Positions 44,612-57,059 of a stretch of DNA of 64,000 nucleotides are shown piece by piece (the first letter of the stretch is position 1; every line of letters starts with the position of its first letter). Source of the stretch: Armillaria gallica (taxonomy: Eukaryota; Basidiomycota; Agaricomycetes; Agaricales; Physalacriaceae); assembly GCA_037576215.1 (NCBI GenBank), contig JBANDB010000004.1:372001-436000 (forward strand). The letters run 5' to 3'. A program made the translations under genes and the position numbers. The notes under the pieces were generated by a model. It had not been told where the DNA came from. It saw only the letters and a program-made list of their open reading frames with translations, and did not search any database.

Positions 44612-45000
44612 ATGCCTATTTTTGCACTTATCAATTCAGTGAGTCATGGGTACAAACAATGACTCAGAGATGGTAATCATGAGTTGTGTATTATAATTAG
44701 CTTATGTAGTTGACTCTTGATGACTCATTCACTGACTCAGTATGACTAGTATCACAGGACTATATAAGTAGCTCAGTAGAATAGAAATAAGACACCTCTT
44801 CTTTAATCTCTTAACTGTGCTACTTTGAATTATTGGACCTGGGTCAGGCTGGAGAAAGCACTACTTAAATTTGATTAGAACTCAGTCCTCTTCAAGACTC
44901 CTTTGAACTTCAGTACATTCAACTATTCTCTTTAATAATCAACACACCACTACTATCAAAAAACTACCAACTATTGACTCTACAGTAATCTAACTGTGGT
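44612..45000 (+). repeat. LTR-like block
   Basis: TGTGACATGCC starts directly after the purine-rich GGAGTGGAGGCTC, as an LTR follows a polypurine tract. Inside is a good TATA box with context (GGACTATATAAGTAGCTC, 44757-44774), and the block ends in a CA-rich stretch (ATCAACACACCAC). I see no second copy in the window and no target duplication, so the right limit is approximate and the identity is provisional. Confidence 0.4.
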
Positions 45001-45038
45001 AGGTATTCAATTGAACTTAAAGCATACCAATTATCACC

Positions 45039-45450
45039 ATGCTTTACAAGGACATAGCTGCAGACAATGACAACAATGATAAGGACAATAGTGATAATGG
45101 CAAGAATGGCAACCAGGACAGTGACAATGACAATGATGGTGACAATGACAACAACAATGAGGATGACAAGGACAAGGATGATAAAAGCACCAAAGCTGAA
45201 GCAGCTTTAGGCAATGCTGCAGCAGCAAAGGCAAAAAGGAGAGAGCCATAAAAGAGGCAAAGGAGCAAGTAGAATATGATGCAAGGGAGAGAGAGAAGGT
45301 GAAGGTGGCAAAGAAGGCAGAGAGCAAGGCTGACAAGAGGAAAGGCAAAGAGAGAAAGTGCTTGGCAGAAGAGGATGTCACTTTACCACCACCTGTGAAG
45401 AGAGGTCATCTAGCCAAGGTGACAACTGATGAACCTCAGGATAGTTCTTG
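45039..45450 (+). pseudogene. Asp/Asn/Lys low-complexity ORF
   Basis: The first 70 codons are dominated by (D/N)(D/N)(D/K) runs, followed by KAEAALGNAAAAKAKRR. A one-base shift then leads to a highly charged helix (EQVEYDAREREKVKVAKKAE, KADKRKGKERK) and PPPVKRGHLAKVTTDEPQDS with a stop at about 45449. The DNA is a GAYAAY-like simple repeat, so part of the frame may be expansion. Position just after an LTR-like block raises a gag-like possibility; not shown. Confidence 0.4.
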
Positions 45451-46526
45451 AGCAGGCAAAGGTGAAAATCCTGGGAATTACAAACTAGCTGATGGCAAGT
45501 ATAAAGGAAGATAAGTAATAAGTATGTGCTTTCTACTTTTACTCTTCCATGTATCACCACTTAATTCTGGAATAGGCTAGGCTATGATTGCCCTGTTATC
45601 AGTGTATTAGTGTAGACTTGTAGGATAGGTTTGGATAGGCTAGGATAGACTTCAATAGACTTGAATATCATTGATCTATATTTATTACAGTAGTGTACTT
45701 TTGGCTAGGCTAAGCTAAACCACAATTGCAAAGTAATTAAGATCCATAGGTAAGCTAGGCTAGACTCAGGTTGCTTCACAGTACTGCATGCAGGGAGGCT
45801 ATTTTTATGGTACAAGCCTAGTCTATACTAAGGAAAACCTAGTCTTGGTCTAAGCCTAAGGCATGCAGTGGTTGCTTCACTGTTCTCAGGACCACAAGAT
45901 CCTGATCCTCACAATCACTTTCCAGTTTGATCTGCCTATAATGACTCTTCTTCTCACACTGCAAGTCTGATACTGCAAGGATGAATTCTGCATATCAGTA
46001 CATTAAGTAATCTGTCATTGTATCTGTCTTACTGAGTCCAACAGAGCAAATAGGGAATCACTAGTGATACTGAAACCCATTCGTCATGTACATGATGTAG
46101 GAGATGTGGACTGGGACAAAGTATACAACTGTAAACAGCAGTTCCATTCTTTCTTTCATGTGAACACATCAACATTAGACCTCATTGCTATATGTTACCT
46201 TTCTTACCTTGCAGTATCTTCTCTCTTTCTCATTGCTAATTCACTGAATTGAACACAATATGCCTTCTGACAGTTGAGATGACAATAGACAGGATAATGT
46301 GTCCCTCAAAGAAGTTCTCAGAAATGGTGATAATTTATATGATGCCCCAGGAGACTCCCATAATTCAGTTGATAGGTCTGAGAGCTCTCAGTCTTTGACA
46401 TCACATACCACTTCACCACAGCAATTGGGGAATCCACCCTTGCCTGTTGAGGAACCTGGATCATATCAAGAAAGGAAGAAATAAGCACCGATTCAAGGTC
46501 TGCAGCTGCAATCTGCTAGCACACCT
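45451..46526. other. Spacer with GGCTAGGCTA repeats
   Basis: No gene seen. GGCTAGGCTA-type words recur at about 45574-45770 (AATAGGCTAGGCTATG, GGATAGGCTAGGATAG, TTGGCTAGGCTAAGC, GTAAGCTAGGCTAGAC). The frame at 46064-46252 has no known motif; the Ser-rich one at 46299-46484 may be the N-terminal low-complexity leader of the following DUF6535 relic. Confidence 0.4.
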
Positions 46527-47501
46527 GTGGAAGAGCCAACTGGTATGTATATTTTGTCTCCACTGTCCTTAGAGACCATATCAAGTAATTCCCAAGGGTA
46601 TGCTCCAAGTCAACCCTTTGAAGACGCAGGCCCAACATCCAGCATTTGGCATACCTACTTAGACAAATCCTTGCTTTATGATACCAATATACTTAGAAAT
46701 CAGAGAGGACAAGTGAATATCTTCCTTGTTTTTGTAAGCTCATGTATTTAAATACATGCTACATCAGTAGAATTAATCAGAACATTCAGTTAGACTATCA
46801 GCAACTGTCAGCACTTTTATTATTTGATCAGATCAATATACAATGTGCATTAGCTAATGACACCTCCCTTTACCACATGACCACATCTAGTGTTGATCCT
46901 ACTGCTCATTTCACTCCAAAACCTTTGGATTTCTGGGTGAATGGGCTATAGTTTGCAAGCTTGACTCTCAGACTTATGACTGCATTATTCACTGTGCTTG
47001 TGGATGAGTGGTATTGCCATTATCTGTCCCCTATTGACAGCAACCCACAGGTTCACAGTTGTACTTGATAATTGTAGTATACAGGTCTTATAGAATAGTG
47101 TGTTAGCACCTTGATCAGGCTCCTACCACTCATGCTGCACCTATCACTCCTTCTGTTTGTTGTTGGCCTTGTCTTAAATCTCTTACCTCAGCAGCAGGGA
47201 ATTGCACTCATGATAGGAATCATATCACTAGCCACTCTAATGGCCTACCTCATGACTGACCTTCTATCCTTCATCTTCCCCAAGTGTCCGTATAAAACAC
47301 CCCTCTCTTCAGTTGTGTATACCATCATTATGTGGATGCATCAACAATACTCTATGGTCAAATGGGCTGTCTCACCAGTGTTATTGCCAATATCCAAGTC
47401 TTCTACTGTGAAAATGTTGAAGGCATGGAAAATCCACATTGCAAAAACATCATGTATGAAGCATGAAGTTGATGCTTTTCTTTGGTGGGCCAAGAGAATT
47501 C

Positions 47502-48529
47502 TGTATTCGACGTCTGCATGCATGCATTCAACTGTGTTTGGCTATATTTGCATGAGTTCAACTTGCATACATTTGTGAGCCCATTGATGCATTTAAATGC
47601 AGTGTATCCTGATAGCCAGTGTCTTTCAATGATACCAGTTAATTATGTTTTCTATTAAAAAATGACTTACTTTTCTGAGTTTCCTGGAAATATCTCCATA
47701 ACTTATTATGACTTAAGAACAGGGGGAAATCATCTATAAATGCTATAAATGCATGCATGCTAATAAGTTCTAGTCTCACAACAACTATAGTACCATTTGA
47801 TGCTGAACTACTTGTAATCCTTTCATTTTTCTCAGCTTTGAGTAAATCAGGCATCTCTAAAATCAATACAAAGACTCACGCCTCTCAGAAATAAGTCACG
47901 CATGCATTCCTTTTGGAAATGCATGTATCTAAAATTAAACACAAGTGTGTGATAGTTATGTGACAAATCTGCATTCAGTGTGTTTGATGCATTTAAGTCC
48001 AAGTTGAACTAGTTGACTTATGATCACTTCTATTTCTCCCTCCTGTAATTGCTTCTAATAAGTCACTCTAGGCAGGTATTTTATTTCTATGATGTATTCT
48101 AGCCATGCATAGCTAGGTTGCCATCAAGTGGTTGTTTTTGAGCCAGGATTTGGCCCAGTTTCTTCTTGGTTTCTTCAGCTTGTTCCTCAATAGAATGGTA
48201 ATGGTACTGTGGTTTTTACTGAAGATTATCTTACCTCATGGCCACTAACACCTCTCAAAACCTCCAGATGCTCTTACATTTAAAATACCAGCTCGAACAT
48301 TAATGGACTCAGTTGTACAGAAACACTGCCATAAGAAAGAAATTTAATTATGGCTAGTGTCAATGTCATCCTGGGTATAAATATGATAGGCAGTAAGTCT
48401 TACTTATACTGTAGCTAATGAAGTGATTTTACAGGTGTCTGTAAGCCCAAATGCACAAGACACCCAACAAACACATCTATGTCATGCTCACTTAGATGTG
48501 ACAAATGCATGCATGTAGACACAAATGCA
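47502..48529. repeat. ATGCAT-rich insertion with inverted ends and GAATTC flanks
   Basis: The left end TGTATTCGACGTCTGCATGC and the complement of the right end TGCATTTGTGTCTACATGCA align as imperfect inverted repeats of about 28 bp, both followed by GCATT. GAATTC stands directly outside each end (47496-47501 and 48530-48535) and could be a 6-bp duplication. ATGCAT words recur inside. The roughly 1-kb block is non-coding and interrupts the DUF6535 relic. It starts TG and ends CA, so a solo LTR is the alternative reading. Confidence 0.42.
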
Positions 48530-48665
48530 GAATTCTATATGCCCTTCTTTGGTTATACTGTAGTATTTCAACTGTATCTTTATGGGATGTTATACATTAT
48601 ACAACATCTACACAGAACTACATCTTCATTATGATGACATCTACCTTAATAGGCAGTTCAGTATA

Positions 48666-48930
48666 CACTGCATAGTGGCCTCAATAATTGAGCTTCAGAT
48701 ATTGAATCTAAACAATATTTATTTTCAGTTGCTTTCCTGCTTGATATATTGAAGAAATAAGTAAAATATCTTCTCAATATTTGAGGTTTTATGCAGTTTT
48801 GAGGCAATTTTCACAAATATAGATAAGATATGAGCAAAAGCTTTTACTTATTTTAGACTCAAATATGATAAAAATAAATATCTTTCAAACTTAATATTCA
48901 AGCCTCATTTATTGAAGCCATCATGCAGTG
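48666..48930. mobile_element. MITE, CACTG family, copy C
   Basis: 265 bp from CACTGCATAGTGGCC to the inverted ...GCCATCATGCAGTG, flanked by ATA (48663-48665 and 48931-48933). The inner terminal sequence (TTGAGCTTCAGATATTGAA against TTCAATAAATGAGGCTTGAA) is more diverged than in copies B and D. It sits in the non-coding gap of the first DUF6535 relic. Confidence 0.88.
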
Positions 48931-51519
48931 ATAGGCCAGACCTAAAATTTATTGCTTTATTGAGTAATTTAGAGTACTAATTGGGTCTGTTATGTGTTAT
49001 GAAGTTTGCCTATCTTCACATAATAGACTCCTGTTATACATTATGTGAAGATACAGTCAAAATATTACAGTATGCAACATTATCAACCTTAGTCATTTGT
49101 CATCTCATAATCCATGCTCTTGCTGGGCTGCCTCTAGTGCATGTCTTGCATGCTAAGGAAGTTGTCAGTAAGCATCTCTGGGTTGAAATATGCAATGAGA
49201 AAGAAAGACTGCTGATGGAATGTATAGAGCTTATCAAAGATCAATATGGGTATACTCGGTTCATTCCTAAAGATATTCCTAATATTAACCAAAGGATTGA
49301 GCCACCCCTCCAGCTCAATAGTATATTCAATCCTTTATTCTGGGTGTTCCCATCTGGAATCTTTGAGGAATATGACCTGGATTTCTTGATGAAAGAGAGA
49401 CATTTTTTGGAAACTTTTGTGACAACTCTGTCTGCCCTCAAAGATCCACATATTGTGAAACCTTTGGATCTGCAGTATGGGAAGAAAATCTTTATGGCTC
49501 CCTTCACAAATAATGTTTTCACCATCCTGCTGTGTGAAGAAAGATCTACACTTAGCCATCCAGTAGAGAGCTATTTTATTCCCATGTGGCCAGGTCTGAT
49601 ATGCAATGGTTTAATTCTGATTTCACAAGTAAGGTGTTTTTCAGCTTGGTAACATCCATATATTTCCCAAATGAGAATTACTCCACATTATCCTGTTGCA
49701 CTTTGGTGGATGCTGTGGTACATATTTTTTGAAGAAACCTAGGATACACTGCTCTCTTCTTCCTTGATGGATGCATACTTGAACTACATGAGAACTACTG
49801 TGCCTGACCAGCAACTCAGCCGATTGACCCTCTGTTTGCAATATCTCTGGCTTTGCTGGTCTGTTTTGCTTGATTTTAAGCTCCAGAGGAGTGCAAGTGT
49901 CTAGATAATGACTGAATAATATATGTATATGTTGAATGTTACTACAGAATGCATAGTGTAAGGTATTCCAAAGAGTGACGTAATTGTCCTATGACTAGAA
50001 AGTCAGTCACTGCTCTATTACACTTGTTGAAGTAATTGGAACAGCCATCAAGTGACCAGGATGGGTTGTGATGTCATATAGCATGTTTGGACATCTAATT
50101 AAGAGATGCCCAAGGCACAGATTCTCATGCATGCACAAAAATTGACTAATATTAATAATCTTATATTCCAAACTGAAATTATGAATTACCACAGGTTCCT
50201 GCTATAAATTTGCACTTTGTAAATTCAGAAACAACACTGAACAATACAAAGATCATTTATTTATAGTTTGACAGGCCATCCTGTGTATAGTTGAAGGATG
50301 AGAGGTATTGAGAGCATAAAAAAAGTATGAAATTGCTTATGAAATCAACATTTTATCAAAAATATTTGTCTGTATATTATGATTGCTCTAAATAAGCTTC
50401 TGTACTGAATTCTAAGTAGCAGCATCATCCTGCAGTCTAGCATAGCAAAAACTTTGATGGTAGAAGAAGTATATTTCATGAAAAATAGCTATGGCCAAGT
50501 ACTATGTGTGGCTGAGTACCTGACCCTGCACAGTATGAAAGAAGACTTCTCTTCACCATTATATGCTTTTTGCTGTATGATGAGGACCACACTCATTCAA
50601 TCATTCATTCACACCAACCTCCATTCTTTGATGATGTAGACTTCAAGCTCAAATTAATCCATATTGCAGTATATGCATTGAACAAAATCATACATCTGTC
50701 ACCTTTTGAGTTTTATCACAAGGTATTTAAGATAATAGGGTCTTATATTGTGCTTAATTAATTCCCTTCTTGAGATTCACCTGAATATATTTGGCTTTCT
50801 CCAGAATATGAGTGATTCATAGTGGATGCTCTGGTATGCTTAGATTCACTTATGTGTCAAGCACCTGGCTTCTGTGCCCTTTTACCCCCTGATGATCAGC
50901 CCATAAGTTCTATTTTTTTAAACATCCTTAAAGTATTCCAATCAGAAGCACATGGCCCTGACTTTGATTCATTATATTTCTGAGACATCCAATTCTCTTC
51001 ATTTCTTCAGAACCACTATATCAATATAAATCTCCTGGTCATTTTATATTTGGTTAGGCTTTTTCCCAGGGACTCCCCTAAGCATACAAGCATTGTAAAA
51101 AAAATGCAGTCTGATATTGCAGATCACACAGATCTCCACCCAAAGGCTATCGAAGGACTGAAGGGTTATATCACCAGGCTGTCAGAAGCTATGAGAATGA
51201 AGAGAAATGAAACACTGAATTCAAAAATGTTCTCTGGATGGCATATCAAAGACCTCCATTGAGCAGAGATCATTCACTTTATTGGTTCCAGCATAGTTAG
51301 AAGTGATACACCACCATATTCTATCCTGAACTCTCTGGCTTTAATTGATTTCAAACACACCAATTGGCTAGGCATTTTGGTAGAATTAAAATCATTGGGT
51401 GACTTTTCGATTAAAAAATATGATTTCCCGACAGACCTAAATGAAGATGAGATACAGTCTTTGAAAAAAGAAATGATGTACACTGTTGACATTTTTAGAA
51501 AAGTGTCTTCATTGTAAGA

Positions 51520-52297
51520 GATACATTAATTAGGTAGATCATTATTTAAATCTATCTATCTATCCTCAACTGAAAACTTTCACACAGATGTGGCCGAGTT
51601 CAAAACCTCAGCAACTGGATTCTGAGAAAGGTATATTGTCTGGTCCAGAAGAAGTACAATAGAGAACCATGCTGTTTCTTGTTTCTGGTGGGACTTTACA
51701 GAGGCTTTGCAGTTCACAATTCTGTTGGATGTTTCAATATATATCTATGTGTACTAGTTGCTTTAGTACTATCAACATGGTGCCTATGCAAGACAAAAAA
51801 TCCTTGAGCCTCTTTGCTTGGTGGGACTATTCATAAACAAGGTTCAATAAGTCATACATATGCAGGATGTGGTAAGGAAATATTTTGATGTATATATGCT
51901 TCTCACACTTAATGAGCATTGCCACCACATTCTTGAGGCAAGTGACAGGTGGGATGAAAGATTGTTTCCTTGTTCAATTAGGCATGAAACAGTCATCAAA
52001 TAACCAACATATAATATATATACATGAGTGATGAAGAGAGGCAAGTGACTTTTTTGCTAGGTATTGGTGCAGAATCTGTGAGGCAATATTATCATTGTGT
52101 ATACAAAGAATGAAGAGAAGGAGAGATATGTGCTGAAAATTGCATCAATGCCATTACCATCTTTCCAGCACCATGAACATCAATATGCACCTGCTCAAGG
52201 TAATGTCACATCTGCCATTGAGACACTATTTTTCCTCAGACCAGGTTTAACAGACAGATCATGCTCTCAGTGGTTAGTGAAGAAAAAAGAATGTTCA
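51520..52297. other. AT-rich spacer
   Basis: No gene seen. The small plus frame 52097-52420 overlaps an F-box/LRR relic that reads on the other strand and is taken as its shadow. Confidence 0.4.
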
Positions 52298-52790
52298 TCA
52301 GGCTCTGTTCTGAGGAACATCTGGTCTTTGAATGGAACAAGTTTCTTGGCGGCAGTGGTAGCACAGTGGGAACATCATGATCAATTGTCTCGCAAAGAGA
52401 TTATCAATTACAAGAAATAGTGAGGATTGTGAGCAGGGGAGAGCCGGTAGTGAGGGAGATGCATGATGCCACTCTAATCCATTGGAAAAGATGACACATT
52501 GGAGGACAGGGCACATGTTGGCTAGACAAGCAGAATGTCACTGATGACTATTGAGTAGAGAGAGTCATTAATTGTTGAGAGTGATGGCATGCTCACTTGC
52601 TTCAAGAGGAAAAAGCAGTCATCAAGCTCTTTCAATGTTTACACTTGTGCTATCCCCTATTTATGCATGTCCAGGGCTCGAAAGGACATGAAACAAAGAA
52701 TGATGAAACACTAGCACTCTCACCTTGTATTTTGAGAATTTCAAGTTCTTCAATATTAGAGTATATGACGACAGCACTATGAAGTTTTTT
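52298..52790 (-). pseudogene. F-box/LRR gene fragment, paralogue of 57.3-59.2 kb
   Basis: The minus-strand reading CPVLQCVIFSNGLEWHHASP matches CPALQRVIFLNGIQWHHPSP at about 59013-59070 on the plus strand. The block preceding it ('VLVFHHSLFHVLSSPGHA') matches CWCSIIPHFKSLQVLVMHMP there. Only the last LRR-like part is retained, with several stops. Mushroom F-box/LRR genes typically end with a '(A)CP-L--V-FPNG--W' block, as here. The fragment ends about 100 bp before MITE copy D. Confidence 0.62.
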
Positions 52791-52895
52791 TTTCCTCTAT
52801 GCACCTATTAATGGACTTGAAGACAAGATTGATAGCAACAATCATACACTATTTCAATTTACTTTCCATATAAACATATAAATACTGGCTCCCTT

Positions 52896-53160
52896 CACTG
52901 CATGATGGTCTTGGTAATTAAGCTTAAAATATAGAATTTGAAAAATATTTATTTTAATCATATTTTGAATCTAAAATATATTCGAAAAACTGTAAATATT
53001 TTTTCTATATTTGAGAAATTTGCCTCAAAACTTAATAAAGTTATGAATATTGAAAATATTTTCTGACTATTTATTGGATATTTTATGTTGATATATTGCT
53101 AAAAATAAATAACTTTCAATTTCAATATTTTCACCTCAGATATCAAAACCACCATGCAGT
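52896..53160. mobile_element. MITE, CACTG family, copy D
   Basis: 265 bp from CACTGCATGATGGTC to ...ACCACCATGCAGTG, flanked by CTT (52893-52895 and 53161-53163). The TIR continues through TTGGTAATTAAGC against TATCTGAGG. On the minus strand it lies immediately after TACAAG-GTAAG, a plausible splice donor of the DUF6534-like gene, so it may sit at the 5' end of an intron. Confidence 0.92.
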
Positions 53161-54545
53161 GCTTACCTTGTAGCTAAGCTGAAAATCATAACAAGGCACA
53201 TAAGATTCAAAAGTTTCTTTGAGGTGCTGATATAGGATCAAATAAGTACCAATTGTTATACAAGTCTGAGTTTGAAGAAAGTTAACATACTTGGAAATTT
53301 TTGTGACTAATCTGCTCTTGTGCAGATAATAGCATATCGAGAAGGCAATAGTAAAATTGAATACCACAGCAGCAGAAAAGGCAATCCAAATCATTTTTTG
53401 ATTTGATCTTCAGGATGAATCATTTTGTGGAACATATAGGTAGCACATACCCTGATATATCTATGGTGTGATTAAGTTGTGATTCAGATAACAAAAATGT
53501 TCTTACACATCAACAATGACATCTGATGTTCAAAGATATGAGTACAAGTAGACACTAGAGTAAGACAAGAAAGACTTGCATTTTTCAGAGCCTGTTTCCC
53601 AGGAATAACTCTATTGAGTAACTCATTAGTATCAACTGAATCACTCACTGAAAGCTGCTGTTACAGCCAAAATCTAAAGATTCCTCATTAGATCCAGAAA
53701 GCCAGGGGCAAGTGATTACTTACTACAAACCACAGAACTACTTTGTAAGAATTCTGGTCAACTATCAGCAAGTAAACATTATCATAGGGGATAGAGTAAA
53801 TAGCAGGATTGTGAATGTTTCCATAAATGAATGGTATACAGACTGTAGAACATGTCAGTAAATAAATGTTCCGAGTATAAATAACAAAATATATGCTTGA
53901 ACTACTATGATTATCAGAACCTAGGGGGGTAACCATTTTAGACATGAGGACTGAGTAAGGAATAAAACTAATAAACACACATTGAAAGGGACTTTAAACT
54001 GTTGAATCATGATATTCTAAGTCTCTGCTAGAAATATAGTGCAGAACAAAATACCTTGAAGCTCCTGGACCAGAGAATTAACAGGCTCAAATTATACTTG
54101 TTTCAATTCTGCTTAACATACAATATTATAAATGGCAGCAAAGTTTCCAAAGAGATTAATCAGATAGTAATATAATGCATGCATACTCAGAGAGACATGA
54201 AGGGCATTGAGTATCCTAGATAGATGTCTTGCCATACAGCAACACCAATGCAAGCAGAAATGATGCACCAAAGTGATGCAACCTGTCTAATAAAAATCAG
54301 TAAGCTGAAATGCACTTGTAGGCAAGCATTGATATACAGAGTATTAGTATACACACCAGTCGTCTGGGTAGTTCTTGTAACAAATAACCACTTGCAAGTT
54401 TGTTATGCCAAAGAGGCTATTGACTGTGAGTCAGGGAGAGGAAAGCCAAAATAGCAGTGCATATGACTTACATTTTGGCCACAGTAGCCTCTATGTAAAG
54501 TGCACCAAGGGTCATTCCTAGCAATGGGATATCAGATGAACTCAT
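53161..54545 (-). pseudogene. DUF6534-like multi-pass membrane protein, broken
   Basis: The start ATG at 54545 gives SSSDIPLLGMTLGALYIEAT. The next block GLTNLQVVICYKNYPDDWCV matches the family's 'YG-T--Q-Y-YY--Y--D' region. Downstream, IWIAFSAAVVFNFTIAFSIC and YYLHKSRLVTKISKYVN match the later helix and its 'YYLH-SR-G' signature. A middle part at 53688-53978 is hydrophobic but hard to place. Stops between the blocks exceed what introns can absorb, so it is probably a pseudogene. The coding sequence reaches a GTAAG donor at the border of MITE D, and no downstream exon is evident. The family function is unknown. Confidence 0.5.
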
Positions 54546-57059
54546 TGTAGAGTTGAGATAAAGCAATCACTCATATCACTCTCCTATCATGAGATCTTTT
54601 ATGTAGAAATTATACCATTATCATACAAATCAAGAACCACATACACATCCATTCATGGATAGTGCTCCGTGATGTGGGTTCTAAGAATAATCAGGACATT
54701 GTTGTGGGATTAGAAGGTCCCTGCTTCCTCTTGTGGCAAATGATGCACAGCTCAGGATAGACCCAGGGGTGAGGACTAGCTGATGTTGTAGTTCTTCCTA
54801 TTCTCTAAACCTTAGTAGTAAGAGATCTTATTTTCCAAAGTCACTAAAGGTCAAACACAGAGAACAATTTGTGGCTGGTAACTATGCATTCATCCCAGTT
54901 CAATCTGAGTAAGTGATCATTGATCAATGGTCAATGATTCTTCAACAATTAAAATAAAACATTGATGAAATCTAACTAGGTGTGGTCATGAAAACTTGCA
55001 TCTTGATGTGGAGACACACCCAATGCCTTCCCTGATTCCTTCCACCAGACATAATTGTCTTGAGTACTGCTAAACCATCTTGACATGGACCATACTCTCA
55101 GCACTTGGTTGGCTTGGCCAAATAGCTGACATCAAACATCAATCACCATCAATCTTTTGAGTAGCTAGTTCGAGTTTGGGGTGATAATTATGAAGTTCTG
55201 ATACATTCAGTACTCATGTCAGAAAGTAGAAATTAAAAATCATACAGAAACACTCTTCATTAAGTTAGATGGAATGTTTGTTCCATCAACCTTTGGCATC
55301 AACAACCTTCAGCCACAGAAGCCACAGGCCATTCAGCCACAGGAGTTGATTGGTATTTATAGTCACAATAATTTCAAGTCGCTGTTCTTTATCGCATTTC
55401 AGGCTGAGAAACATATCCACCTGAGTCATTGATATATATCACCTCGGCTTTGTGTATGCTGAATTTGAGGACCAAGCATGAGTGAAGGGCAAAGTCAAGG
55501 CAGGAACAAACACAGAGGACTGGAGCTGGGAAGAACACAAGTTGAAACAACAACTTTGCTCTTGATGTATCTTGCCAGCTTGCTCCAGCATTGATTCTGC
55601 ATGTTTTTATGTTACAAAAGGGGAGAAGTAATATCATCACCCCGCTTGACCTATTCAAACTACAGGCCTTCTGGATGATTGCCACTGATGTACAGGGGCT
55701 GAAGTTAATATTTGCATCTGCAAAAGTACTGTTATCAGCATATGTGAATTTCTTTAAAGCTGTGTAAGCCGTGAAGTATAAAGGTGTGATGATTTGCTTA
55801 CATATCATAGTGAAACTCTGGTAGATATGAGGAATATAGAACAAAGAACGATGATGTACACATTCTTGTATAAAGAAATATCAATAAGCTTGCTGATCGC
55901 TCGACACAGTTGAAGAGCACAGCAATATTCAGAACCTGTGCATTGACAGAACTATCTCATAACGGGAAGGTAATGCAAACCACAGAGGGATGCTGATGAA
56001 AGCAGTGGCCAATTAGATGTGAGATGAGCCTACTGGCTTCCTCCATATTTGGGAAACAAAAACACGAACATCTCCAAATCCCAACAGCATATACCTGCAA
56101 GATTGGAAGTGATGTACTAAGCATTGCCATGTCCTTGAGCTTGGTACACACTACATTCTCGATTGTGGCCATTTCCCTGGGACAGTTACATTTGTTGAGA
56201 GGCGAAGGGAGGAGGGTCACCTAGAATAATTTGAGAATAATACATGTAGATTTGTTCATCTTCCACCCACACTTGAGTGAGCCTACGTAGCTCATTACAG
56301 TTCTCGATGGTTCTCACAAGCTGGAATTTGCTGAAGGGCTGCTGAAGAAGGAGGAGTGATTCAATCTTTAAATTAAACACTCATAAGCTGAGATATACAG
56401 GGATCAAGGGGAAGTGTGTGAGCTCTCCACAATTAGCAGGGTAAAGGTTGAGTGAGCAGCCCTTGAGCCAGTCCACTATGTGCAACAGGGAGAGAACAAG
56501 TCCTTACATTTGATGGTAACCTCATAACACAGAAAATGTGATCAGGTCATTCATTGATGGGTATTTGATTGGGAGACATGTGGGTATTTATTGAGCCAGG
56601 GAGCACCAGATCTACTGTATATTGTGTATTAGCTTGCAAGAATTGTATTTCTATCAGAACTGTAGCCTACATTCTGGGCTAGAGCCATCAAAATACTCTA
56701 ATCCATGAGAATGAGCACAGCCTTGCAAATGAATTTTGTGAATCCTTGTACGACAACAGGAACAGTTTATACCAAGCCATGAAGAAAGGTCTGAGTACTT
56801 TTGTATGCTGCTTAACCAAAAAGGTAAGAGACTTGAAGCTTGAATCTGCAACCGAGGGACCAGAATGCTGGTTGTCATAAATGGTGAACCACTTTGAAAA
56901 GAGCAAAGGCAGCCATCAAGTCAACTTGCTTGCAAGAGTAAATTCATATGCAAATTGATACAAGAATTTGAAAGCCAATGAGCAGAGAGCAGCTAGATAT
57001 GCAGACTGAGAAGAATACAGGATGAGAAGGGCAGGAGGTATCGGTGTCCATGGAAATTA
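54546..57059. other. Stretch without a recognisable gene
   Basis: Minus-strand frames at 55389-55844 (151 codons), 55957-56220 and 56186-56380 look more protein-like than chance (LRRLTQVWVEDEQIYMYYSQ, KLKDMAMLSTSLPILQVYAV) and could be a broken F-box/LRR relative, but I cannot align them with the copy at 57-59 kb. The rest is non-coding. Confidence 0.35.

Larger units (their letters stand above)
46527..51519 (+). pseudogene. DUF6535-family membrane protein, decayed copy 1
   Basis: DUF6535 proteins are a large Agaricomycete family with an N-terminal membrane domain and a long helical C-terminal part, function unknown. Landmarks in order: WHTYLDKSLLYDTNILRNQR and GQVNIFLVF before a GTAAGC donor (46734); then QLDYQQLSALLLFDQINIQC, with the helix that should come first (AGLFS...TTFIV in copy 2) missing; FWVNGL followed by TAG for Trp; membrane helices at 47111-47400 (LSLLLFVVGLVLNLL, YLMTDLLSFIFPKCPY); KHEVDAFLWWA. 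A 1.4-kb non-coding gap holds a 1-kb repeat and MITE copy C. Coding resumes at 49090 (HALAGLPLVHVLHAKEVVSK, RLLMECIELIKDQYG, RFIPKDIPNINQRIEPPLQL), 50460-50750 and 51050-51519 (GYITRLSEAMRMKRNETL, KMFSGWHIKDLH then TGA). Not functional. Confidence 0.75.
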
